Source: Symbiodinium natans
Lineage: Eukaryota; Sar; Dinophyceae; Suessiales; Symbiodiniaceae
DNA length: 64,000 bases
Assembly (NCBI GenBank): GCA_905221605.1
Contig: CAJNDS010002523.1
Location: 1,892,300-1,956,299, forward strand
Reading direction: 5' to 3'
Both the position numbers and the translations under genes were made by a program. The notes below the pieces were generated by a model, which was given only the letters and a program-made list of their open reading frames with translations, made no database searches and was not told the origin of the DNA. Positions within the stretch are counted from its first letter, which is position 1, and each line of letters begins with the position of its first letter. Shown in pieces: positions 46,601-58,800 of the stretch.

Positions 46601-49600
46601 CACATGGTTCGGGCTACCGTTAGCAAGCAGACGCCTGACGTATAAAAGCGACCCCATGCAGGACTGCAGTTTATGCCCTGACAGGCGAGCTCACGTTTCA
46701 GCGTCTGGGTTTGGGGAGGATTGAGAGTTCAAACTTGAAACTTTGGGGCCTCTGTTTCAGGGATTCGGGTTGAAACATGTACTTAGAAACAGGACGTTCC
46801 CAACCTCCCCCCCCCCCACCCCCCCCCAACCCCACGAGTTGAAACTTGTAGTTAGAAACAGGACGTTCCCAACCCCCCCCCACCCCCCCACCCCCCCAAC
46901 CCCACGGGTTGAAACAAGTAGTTAGAAACAGGACGTTCCCAACCCCCCCCCCCCCCCCCCCCAGCCCCCCCAACCCCAGCCCAAAACAACGGAGTAGAAG
47001 CAACAGTTGGAGTAGAACCAACTTCTCCCTGGGCAAACGTGTGCAACGCAGCCTACATCCTGACCCCCTGAACCTGAACCCGCCCCCTGAACCCCCCCAA
47101 CCCCCCTCAACTACCCTGAATCCCCCTAATTAAACCCCTCTGAACCCCCCTAAACTTTCTGTTCCCCCCGAAAACCCCTGAACCCCTAAACCCGAAACCC
47201 TAAACCCTAAACCTTAACCCGAAAGCCCTGAGCTTGTCAGCTGCCAAGGTGCCAAAACCTCCGCCACCGCGACGATCCCCTTTGCCACCTCCTGACCGGC
47301 TGGGCCCACGCGCTTGGGGGTCTAGGGTTTAGGGCCTAGGGTTTAGGGATTATATTGGGTTTAGGGTTTAGGGCTTAGGGTCTAGAGTGCAAGTTTTTGG
47401 GTTTACGGTTTAGAGTTAGCGATTGGGGTTTTGGGGCTTGGCTTCAGGGCTTCTGAGGGGCTTTCTCTTTTTGGTACCCGACCGAAAGAACGAACAGTTG
47501 TAAAGCCACGAAATGGAGATGGAAGCCAAACTCCACAGGGGTTTAGGGTTGGGCGTTTGCTACACTCCCCTTAGAACCTTAATAAAAACACTATGTCTAT
47601 TACTCCCTTGGGTTTAAATACATAAAAAACCAAAATAATTCCCTATAGTTTAGGGTTTATATATCCATAAAAGCCAAAATAATTTCTAAGGGGGATATAG
47701 TTCAGGGCGTAAGCCCCTAAAGGCCCTAAATCGCCTGTTCCCGGCTTGGTCATGAAGAACATCAGCGTGCCCCACTCTTCCTGCGCACAGGGGAAGGAAA
47801 AAAACCTTGGTCCAAGAGGCTTCGGAGCGTTTAGGGTTTAGGGTTTAGGGTTTAGGGTTTAGGGTTTAGGGTTTAGGGTTTAGGGTTTAGGGTTTAGGGT
47901 TTAGGGTTTAGGGGAACGACAGGACCCTTGCGAGGGTCCAAGCGGCTTCGGAGCGTTCAGGGCTTAGGGCTTAGGGTTTAGGGTTTCGGGGAAGGCTGGG
48001 GGAGGCTTAGGGGGTATTCCTGGGAACATTCAACAAAACGCGCGCGGGTTGAATTTTCTGAGGTATCCAAAAGATCCCTCAGACCACACAGCACACAAAT
48101 TTAAGCCTCAAAACTGCAGCCCAAACTCTGCAGGGATACTAGGAGGCTCACAAGAGCCCTAAACCCACAAGCCCCTAAAGTCCCTTATCAGCAGCATTGC
48201 TTCAGCACGGGGGAGGGGGGGGGGGCGAGGAGGGGGCTTAGTAGACCCCTGTCAGGCTAACCCTAAATCCTAAACTCCCTAAACCCCCAAACCCTGAGTC
48301 CCAAACTCAACCTAAATCCCCCAAACTCTAAACCCTGAACCCTAAACCACCAAGCACCCAGGAACCCGCGAACAAAAAATTGGTCCCCCGAAAACACCTC
48401 GAACCCTAGAAAGAATGGAAGGGGAAGCCTGGAGACAGCCCAGCTGAACAGAAGACCCTACTTGGAGGGCGGGGGAACGTAGCAAGTAGGTGATACAGGG
48501 GCCTAATGATTCCAATAGGGCTTTGCGGGGTTGTTGGGGACCATAGGGGGAGAACTACTTTGAGTTACTATTCCGACCCCTATAGTATAGCGTAGGGCTG
48601 CAAGTACCCAGATTTGGGAGGTTATCCTGGGTTATCCTACTTAATGACCGCCTCCTGCCTCCCCGATCCTCCAAGTATACCGGTCTATAGCTCCGGTTGA
48701 GGGTTTGGGGTTGGGGGTTTAGGGTTTATTGTTAAGGGGTCCATGCCCAAAACCCCCACAAGCCCCACGACTGCCTCCATGCCGCCCAGGGCAGCACGGC
48801 GGCTGCCAGTGACGTAGCCGATGCAGTCGCTGGGAATGTCCAAGACCTGCTTTAAAGGGTTTAGGGTTTAGGGCTCAGGGTTGGGGGTTTAGGGTTTAGG
48901 GCTCAGGGTTTGGGTTTCGGGTTTAGGGCTTGGGGTTTAGGGTTTAGGATTTAGGTTTTAGGGTTTAGGGTTTTTCGAGAGCAAGGCACTGACGCGTAAG
49001 CCCTTGTTTAAGAGTTTAGGCTTCAAGTAAGGCTTAGGTCTATGGGCTGAATTAAGGTTTAGGACGTAGGGCTTTGAATTCTGGTTTGGGGCCCTGAGAG
49101 CTTCGGCTTTGAGCACGAAACCAGGGTTCAGGGCTTAGGGTTTAGTAAGCTACGGACGTCTGCGCTAAGGGCTCTCTGCGACTTCGGACAAGTTTCTTAA
49201 ACCCTGAACCCTAAACCCTAAACCCTAAACCCTAAACCTTTAATTCCTAAACCCTAAACCAAAACCCTAAACCCTAAACCCGAAGTTGCGGGTGCTGTTG
49301 GGGGCTTTGTCTGGTCCTCTCCCCGCCTTTTTCAAACCTCATTAGCAAGATTCCTAGCTACGAGCCTCTGAAATTCCCTTGAAATCACGGGTTCCCCACT
49401 ACCCCCCTCCATACTAACCCCCTTAGGTTCCCCCCATAATTATGGCTACTTAGGGATCATTAAGCTAAGCGGGAGCTGTAGGGGGGGGGGGGGGGTAGTA
49501 GCGAAACCCAGGATTGAACGTATGAAGCATCACAATGGCCCACCTGAGAAACCTCAGAATAACACGCACATCCAGCCACAAATCGTTAAACCTAAAGTAC

Positions 49601-52600
49601 CATTTGCTTAAGAACCCCCACAGAATGAAAGTCCCTACATTGCCCTCATTAGGAGACTCTTTGTTTTCATCTTTTGAGGGGTTCTTAAGAAATTAATATA
49701 CAAAGCCTAACCCCTGACTGCCAAACTGCAAAGCCTGATGTTGGTCGACGTTTCAATCGTCTCCTGAAGTGGCTATAGACCCTAAACCCTAGACCCTAGA
49801 CCCTAAACCCTAAACCCTAAACCCTAAACCCTAAAGTAAGCACACTCAGATTCCCCACATCGGGATACCCTCGAAGCCTGACCTCTCAAACGCCTGTGCG
49901 CCGTGCCGGTCCTGTAGAAATAAGAGAACGGAAACAGGTGGGTAGTTGCTGTTCATATCCGCTGCATAAGTAAGCAATACAAGGTGTAGAGAAGCAACCC
50001 TAAACCCTAAACCCTAATCCCCAATAAGCCCTAGTAAACCCTAAACCCTAAACCCTAAACCCTAAACCCTAAACCCTAAACCCTAAACCCTAAACCCTAA
50101 ACCCTAAACCCTAAACCGGTTGCTGGGCAAAGGGCCGTGATGTCGTCCCGCTCCTCCCAGCCCTCAACCCAAACAGGACCTGGGCTTGGCAGTCAGGGTT
50201 TAGGGTTTAGGGTTTAGGGTTTAGGGTTTAGGGTTTAGGGTTTAGGGTTTAGGGTTTAGGGTTTAGGGTTTAGGGTTTAGGGTTTGGGGTTTAGGGTTTA
50301 GGGATTAGGGTTAAGGGTTTCGGGTTTAGAGGTGAAGGGGGAAGCGGAGCTTGTTTGGGGGCTTCCGAAATAATAGGGGGGTGCCCTTTTCGGGCCTCTC
50401 TTCTTTTTTGAGTTCGGGTACCCTGTTTTCGGAAATCCCCATTCTTGGTAGGGTTTAGGGTTTAGGGTTTAGGCTTTAGGGTTTCGGGTTTGGGGTTTAG
50501 AGCCGTGGCCCCACAGCGCCGTGGGCTGAGCGCCTTATGCCATAAGCACCCGAGCCCCATGCAGGGTTAGGAAAAGGGTTGAGGGTTTAGGGTTTACGGG
50601 TTTAGGTGCTCAGGTTTAGCCCGAAAACCCTAAACCCTAAACCCTAAACCCTCGAATACAGAACCCCAGATTTCTCACCTCTGGAGCCACAAAACCTTAA
50701 AGCCCAAGCTCTACAGCCCACCGGAAACTCCCGAAGACCCTGACAACCCAAAACTCACAACCCTGAAACCTGAACCCTAAACACTCAAACCCGAAGCCCT
50801 AAACCCCAAACCCTGGCCCCAGAGCCCTAAACCCTCAACCCCGAAAACCCTGACAACCCTAAACCCTATACCCTGAACCCAGACCCCTAAACCCCTAAAC
50901 CCCTAAACCCCTAAACCCCTAAACCCCTAAACCCCTAAACCCCTAAACCCCTAAACCCCTAAACCCCTAAACCCCTAAACCCCTAAACCCCTAAACCCCT
51001 AAACCCCTACACCCCTACACCCCTAAAACCTAAACCCTAAACCCTAAATCCTAAATCCTAAACCCTAAACCCTAAACCCTATACCCTGACTCTTAACCCT
51101 TAACCCTAAACCCCTAACCTCCAAACCCCAAAACCCTTAAACCCCAACACCCCTAGAATGAGGCTTTGAGGAGGTTAGGCTTTGGAGCGGGGGGTTAGGG
51201 TTTCAGGGTGTCAGGGGTTTTACGGTCTAGGGCTTTCGGTTGAGGGGTTTTGGGTTTTCGGGCCTCAACCCTAAACCCTGAACCCTGTACCCTGAACCCT
51301 AAACCCTAAACCATCCTACACCCTAAGCCCCAAACCCTAAAGCCCTAAACCCTAAACCGTAAACCCTAAACCCTAAACCCTAAACCCCTCAAGGTTTTGG
51401 GTTTTTTTGGGTTTGGGGGTTCTAGGGTTTAGGGGGGGGGTCACCCACCCCCAGATGCTGACCAGCCGCCCTCCAGCTGCTGGAAGAGCCACTTCATGTA
51501 CTCCTAGGGAATGAGGGAGGGTTGGGGGTTTGGGGGGAATCAGGGTGCAGGGTGTAGGGTTTAGGGTTTAGGGTTTAGGGTTTAGGGTTTAGGGTTTAGG
51601 GTTTAGGGTGCAGGGTGTAGGGTTTAGGGTTTAGGGTTTAGGGTTTAGGGTTCAAGTACGTAGGCCAGTAGGCCGAAGCCAGCTTCACAGAGGGAGTTGG
51701 GGGTTAGGGGTTTTGGTGTTTTGTCTTAGGGTTTAGGGTTTAGGGTATAGGGTTTAGGGCTTAGGGTTTAGGGTTTAGGGTTTAGGGTTTTTGGGCTTTG
51801 GGTTTGCGGTTTCGGTTTCAGGGCTTGGGGTTCACCTTTCCATGTTCCCCCCGGCAACCTCGAACAACCCTAAACCCTAAACCCGAAACCCTAAACCCCT
51901 TTTTTTGGCCTCATGAGTGCGGACGAAATGGAAGCCTAACCACCCTCAACTCCAAGCCCGGGGCCCTGAACACTGCTGCACTGGGGAATCTAGGCTGCAG
52001 GCCGCCACACCCCGTAACCTTGAACCCTAAACCCTACTCGGAGGTTCATGGTACTTATAAACCAAATAGTAACTGCACATCTGACCCAATTATAACCACA
52101 TTAGGGTAATTAAGGGGCTTGTACGTAGGTTATAAATACAGTTATTATTGGTAAGTAGCACGAACCTCCAAGTAAACCCTAAGCCCACAGCCCCGCCCCT
52201 AAGCCCTAAACCCTAAACCCTCAACCCTAAACCCTAAACCCTGAACCCTGAACCCTTAACCCTACACCCTGAACCCTAAACCCTGAACCCTAAACCCGTA
52301 AGCCCAAAACCTCCAAGTAAACCCCCACGCCCGGGACTAACACCCCCGGGTTGGGTCCTTCGCGCGGCGGCGCTCGTTCTTCGCCCCGGAGAACAGCGCC
52401 GTTTGGCCCACGTACTGCACCACCGCGCCTTCAAAGCACAAGTCGGGGCCTTAGGGTGTAGCTGGGGCTGAGGGTACCCTAAACCCTAAACCGTTTAGCC
52501 TAAACCCTAAACCCTAAACCCTAAACCCTAAACCCTAAACCCTAAACCCTAAACCCTAAACCCTAAACCCTGACTTTCGGCAAGCCCGGGTCCTCGCGCC

Positions 52601-52792
52601 GCAAGGAGCGCTACGTGTACAACACATGGGAAGACTCGCGAGATGCATGGGTCCTTCTTGGGGTACCCTATAAATGAAAAACATCAATAGAACATACATA
52701 TAAATGTATGTATATGTTCTTCTTATGTATATACAGCATATACACCTGTATATATATATATGTATATGTGTATGTATATATACATACATACA

Positions 52793-52828
<36 letters not shown>

Positions 52829-55800
52829 TATATATACATACATACATATATATATACATATATAGGGATCATTTCTCGAAAACATTGTCTCTTTCGGGGT
52901 CCTTACTTAAGGCGGCCCCGTTATTTAGAGTGCTCTAATTTAGAGAACGCTGACCATATGTCATATACAGCTCCGGATGGATCAGCAGAGGATCCCCGCA
53001 GAGGACCGTACTCTATAGAGAAGCTCCATAGACCGGCACAGAAAACCCTCCCTTGTCCTCCCACCATCGCTAGTTGATTAAACTCAACCCTGAACCCCCC
53101 TCATTCAAGCTCACCTTACGCACTGAACCCCAAAGCCTAAACTCTCTGCGGCCCCTTAAGCCCGAAACCCTGAACCCTTAGCCCTAAACCCTACACACCC
53201 ACTGCAAGGCCTGATGAGCGCTCAAGCTTCTTCCGGGTCCCGCCCTGTTTGCCTCGGAGCTGCGTCTCGCATGCTTTGGTGTGTAGGGGGGGTGGGGGAA
53301 TGTGGGGGGGAGGACTGCCAGTGCAAGGCTCCGACGTTTGCCCTATATACACTCACCCAAGACCATAATGAAAACACGAAACCCACATGAGCCACATGAG
53401 GGCTGTGATCTCAATCATGGGCACTTTTTTGGTGCCCTAACCTACATGCAAAGGCCGAGCAAGGGAGACCCACAAGGGTCCCATCAAGTAGACCAGCCCC
53501 CAAACCCTTGAACCCTATCCGACAACATCCGCTAATTCATACTATCCCTCCTAATATTAACACGCCCCATACTGCCCTGCCCCGCCCCCCCCCCCCGCCG
53601 CCCCCGCCACTACCATTATAGATTCACATCGTTGCAGCATCTTTCAGGTATCTTGTGGTATGGCCTAAACCCTGGCCCTAAACCCTAAACCCTAAACTCC
53701 TTAAACCTCAACCATAAACCCTAAACCCTAAACCCTAAACCCTGAACCCAAACACTAAACACAAAACCCCAAACCCTCAACACGCTGGGCTACCAAGGTC
53801 CGGGTTTTTTTCCTTGGTACCACTGGGCTACCAAGTGTAAGGCGCGTCTGGAGATCACCTTAACCTTATGCCCCTGAATAACTCCGAGATATACCTTCTA
53901 CCCTAAACCCTAAATCCCTAAATCCCTAAACCCTAAACCCTAAACCCTAAACCCTATCTACCTAAGTAGCCCCTAAAGAACCCCTAAGTACCCCTAAGGT
54001 CCCTGATAAGGGTCCCTCCTTTACTCCCTTGAGCGGATTGTTTGGAGAATACCCTACACTCTAAACCCTAAACCCTAAACCCCAAACCCTAAACCCTAAA
54101 CAGATTACATTCATCCCCGGGCGGCCCAAGGCGTAGGAGAGCTCGTCGTCCTGGCAGACGCAGGTTTGGGGGTTTAGGGTTTAGGGTTTAGGGTTTAGGG
54201 TTTAGGGTTTAGGGTTTAGGGTTTAGGGCTTATGGTTTAGGGTTTAGGATTTAGGGTTGAGGGTTTAGGGTTTGGGGTTTAGGGTTTGGGGTTTAGGGTT
54301 TAGGGTTGAGGGTTTAGGGTTTAGGGTTTCGGGTTTCTAAGGGTTGAGGCTAAGGACTTTAAGGGTTTAGGGTTTCAAGTGTCGTTCGGGTTCTGGGTTT
54401 TGAGATCCTGCTACCAAGCAAGAACCCCAAACAATCACCCAAACCCCAGACCCCACGCGCACCCCCCGCTGTCCCCTAGTAAACCCTAAACCCTATACAC
54501 CCCAAAACCCTAAACCCTAAACCCTAAAGCCTAAGGGCTTCTAAGGCTACCTACCTTGTTGCGGCGAATTTAGGGCTTAGACGTTTTAAGCGTACTTGCG
54601 CGCCTGGAACTGCATGGTGTCGGTAGACCAAGTGCCAGTGTCCTCGGATACTGATCACTGCGCTGCATGCTGATCTAGACCCAAGAGTAACCTAGGAATA
54701 AAGAGGGCACCCTTTTTGGTTTAAAGGGGCGTCGAAGGGAACCCAAACCCTAAAGAAAGGAAATAAAGGCCTACTCTGGGCCCTACTGATTCCCACCCGC
54801 ACGTGGCTGCAACCCCGTTGAGAACTCCGTGCCATGCAGAAGAGCCCCAAAAACCCAAACAGGAACAGCTCTAAACCCCAAATTAGGGTTTAGGGTTTAG
54901 GGTTTAGGGTTCAGGGTTCAGGGTTTAGGGTTTAGGGTTTAGGGTTTAGGGTTTTGGGATAAATCAATCATCGGAAACCCAACATCACCCCCGAACCCGA
55001 AAGCCACACAACCCCCCAACACCCCAGCCTGATTATCACCCTACTTGGAGCCAGCTAAATACCTAAACCCCAAACCCTAAACCCTAAAAGGCCCTAAACC
55101 TTAAACCCTAAACCCTGAACCCTAAACCCTAAACCCTAAACCCTGAAACCTAAACCCTAAACCCTAAACCCCAAACCCCCCAAAAGCCCCAGCCCCTAAC
55201 GCTGATGGCGGCCCGGTGGCATCACGGTGGCGGTCGCGGTCAAGGACCTCATCCTTGATGCTAGCCTGAGAGGATCCCTTCTCATATCTGCCGCACCTTA
55301 AGCTGCTTAAGCCCTAAACCCTAAACCCGAAACCCTAAACCCTAAACCCTAAGCCCTAAACCCTAAACCCTAAACCCTAAACCCTCACAGGGGTTCAGGG
55401 TCTAGGGCTGTAGGGCTCAGGGCCTTGAGCTCTCCAGGCCTTGGGGCTTCGGCTTTAGGGCCCCTGAAAGGCTAAGAAGTCCTACGGAAGGCATCGGGAT
55501 TTGGTTCTATTTTTTTAGGGTTTAGGGTTTAGGGTTTAGGGTTTAGGGTTTAGGGTTTAGGGTTTAGGGTTTAGGGTTTAGGGTTTAGGGTTTAGGGTTT
55601 TAGAAAGAAGCTTGCAACCCAAGCCTCCAAGCCCCCTGAACTCTGAACCCAGAAAAGCGAACATTGAAGCTTGAGTTTAGAGGTAGGATTTAGGGTTGAG
55701 GCTGGTTTAGGGTTTAGGGTTTAGGGCTTAGGGCTTAGGGTTTAGGGATTCGGGTTTAGGGCCGAGAGTTTGAGATACAAAGTCGCGTCCATTTGCAGCC

Positions 55801-58800
55801 CAAGTGGCAAAGTAGCCAGGGACCTCGCAGTGAATTTGGGAGGGTGCGATATGCTAGCATTCAGGGAGGGAGGGGTTTTAGGGAAGAGGGTTTACAAATT
55901 AGGGTTTAGGTTCAGGGTTTATGGTTTAGGGTTTTTGGTTTAGGGTTTTTGGTTTAGGGTTTAGGAAGGGAAGGGACCCTGTACTTCAATTACGCTACAG
56001 AACTCCCACAGGTGATAGGTGATGTCTGACATCTTCATATGATACGTAGCATTTCCAAGATAGCCAATACATTGACCTACCCCTACACCCTAAACCCTTA
56101 ACCTTAGCCCAAGATATAATCCCTTGCACAAGGCGCCCTCCTGCAGTGCCTCGCCCATGGCTTAAGATGCTGTTCGCAGTAGGGTTTAAGAGCAGCCTAC
56201 CCCCCCCCAACCCTAGAAACCCAAACCTGTAAGCCTAAAGCCTAAAGCCCGAAACCCCACATTGCAGCCTCTAAACCCTGAACCCTGAACCTACAACCCC
56301 TAAACCCCAAACCCCAAACCCCAGACCCTAAACCCTAAACCCTAACCCCTGCACCCCAGCTTGGGCCTTCGTCTCCACGGCGCTGAGCACCAGCAACTCC
56401 GCGCCGCGCCGCGCACGGATGCTGCCTTGGCCGGGGCTTCGCGTCCAAGACTCTAATAAATACCGGCCTAAACCCCAAACCCTTTCAACCCTAAAACCCT
56501 ATAAACCCTAAAAACTAAAACCCTAGAACCCCTACCCTAACCCTATATACCCCAAAAGCGTTAACAACCCTGTCATCCCTATAAACCCTACGTACGTGAA
56601 ACCCTACGAATGTGAAACCCTATGTGAAACCCTATAAACCTTACAAACCCGAAAAACCTTACAAACCCTATAAACCTTATAAACCCTGTAAACCCCAATG
56701 AACCCCACAAACCCTATAAACCCTGTGAGCCCTGTAAGCCTTACAAAAACAAAGCCTAGAATCTAGGGTAGTGCTTAGAGCTTTCGCGCTCTTAGGGAGT
56801 GGAGGCCCGGCTTAGGAGGCAAGAAAGGGCTTAAGAGTTCAGGGTTTGGGGCTTGGAATTTTGGGGTTTAGGGTTTGGGGTTTTTGGGGTTTGGGGTTTA
56901 AGGTCTTGGGGGCTTGGGACTTAGGGTTTAGGGGCCCACATGCAACACCCTGTTCAAAGAATCTCCTGCCAAAAACACCAAGTTAGTTGAAGTGTAGACT
57001 TGAAGGTCTCTTTTCTTCTCTTTTCTGTTCATTTATTTTCTTTTCTTTTGTTTCTGTTCTTTTCTTTATTTTCTTTTCTTGTCTTTGCTTTTCTTTTCTT
57101 TTTTTTTTTCTGTCTTTTTGCGTGTTTTTCATTTTTTTTTGGGGGGGGGGGGGGGGTGGGGGGGTGTGGTCCCCAGTTTAGGGTTCGGGGTGTAGGGTTG
57201 TTCTTAGAACGCCATTTAAGGATCCAATTGATGTGGCCCCTTACCACGAAGCAACAAAACGTCCGGCAGAATTTCCAAATGCGAGCAGTTCGGGAAACTT
57301 CGGGGTATGGGCCCTATACCCTAAACCCTAAAGCCCTAAAGCTCTAAGCCCTATAAGCCCTAAACCCTAACCCCCCCCCCCCACCCCAAACCAACAAACC
57401 GAAGAATCCTCTGACGCCGCGGCCAAAAATTGCCAGCTTCTCGAAAGCCTTGTCGCGCCCTGCAACAGCAAGGAGGTTGGGACAAAGTGATGGCTCTGGA
57501 TGTCGTGCTTTCCTGTATTTCGGCTACAGTATCCTGCGTTGGTAAACTAACAAACCAAGTTGTAAGTAAGCGGAGGAAGGAGTTAGGGGTCAGGGTTTAG
57601 GGAGCAAGGGCTGCAGTTCGTAGTTACCCCTTACTGCAAAGTATCCAACCAAGTCGTAGGTAAACAGTGGAAGGAGTTAAGGGGGGGGGGGGGGGGGGGG
57701 CCTAAACCCTAAACCCTAAACCCTAAACCCTAAACCCTAAACCCTAAACCCTAAACCTAGGGAGCAAGGGCAAAGAGTCGAGCCCTCGAAGCACGATGAA
57801 GCCTCGAACTCACACCATCAGCGCCCGCGCCTTCATCAACACCGCACGGCTTGAGCCATCGAATTAAAGCCTATATCGAAATCCTAGACCCCAAATCCTC
57901 TATTCAAACCCTACACCCTAAACCCTCTAGTGAAACCCTAAACCCCAGAAGCCCCCCAAACCCTAAGCCTCTCCGTGAAGTCTCGGCCCACTGCTTCGCG
58001 CTTCAGAAGCTAGAGCTACCCTTCGCGGAAAATTGAAACCTAGGGTTTAGGGTTTAGGGTTTAGGGCTAGGGTTTCGGGTTTAGGGTTTAGGGTTTAGGG
58101 TTTAGGGTTTAGGGTTTAGGGTTTAGGGTTTAGGGTTTAGGGTTTAGGGTTTAGGGTTTGGGGGTTATAGGGATTCTAGGGGTTATAGGGATTCTAGTAC
58201 CCCCCTTCCTATATACTTATATACTGTCCCTAGTTTAGAGAACTACCCAAAATTGCTTGAAACCACGGAGCTTTAGGGTTTAGGAGTTTGGAGTTTAGGG
58301 TTTAGGGTTTAGGGTTTAGGGTTTAGGGCTACTGTGGTGTTCCAAGTTGTGTGTTCGACTTGGGGCTTGTGCGTTCTGCTTCGAACCCGTGCTTGCCTAG
58401 AGCTCCGCCTTTTAGGCTCTTCCTGTGACTCCCAAACCCTACAACTTAGTAGGCTAAGACCAGGGTTTAGGGTTTAGGGTTTAGGGTTATAACCCTAAAG
58501 CCTAAAGCCCTAAACCCAACAAATGGTGGGTCTAAGCCCAAGAAATAGTGGGTTTAAATGGAGCCGGGTTTGGCCCCCGCGACGGCCTCGTCCCTTGTCC
58601 ACCTCACAGAAGAACATCAGGGTGGTCCACTGGTCCTGCGAGCCAAGGCGAGGCGAAACCCTATAAACCCTCAACCCTAAACGCTTAACCCTAAACCCCT
58701 AAACCCTCAACCCTCAACCCTAAACCCTTAACCCTGAACCCTAGCTGCGGTTGAGCATTCTAGCCCCCGAATCCGCGCACTCTCGGTACAACATCTCGGC

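Noticed and set aside
46698-47133. Gly- or Pro-rich open frames
   Set aside because: They are shadows of the poly-C minisatellite in all frames.
50889-51016. CRISPR-like array
   Set aside because: The units are contiguous 8-mers without spacers.
52556-53077. Tyr/Ile/His-rich open frames
   Set aside because: They are translations of the ATAC/TA microsatellite.
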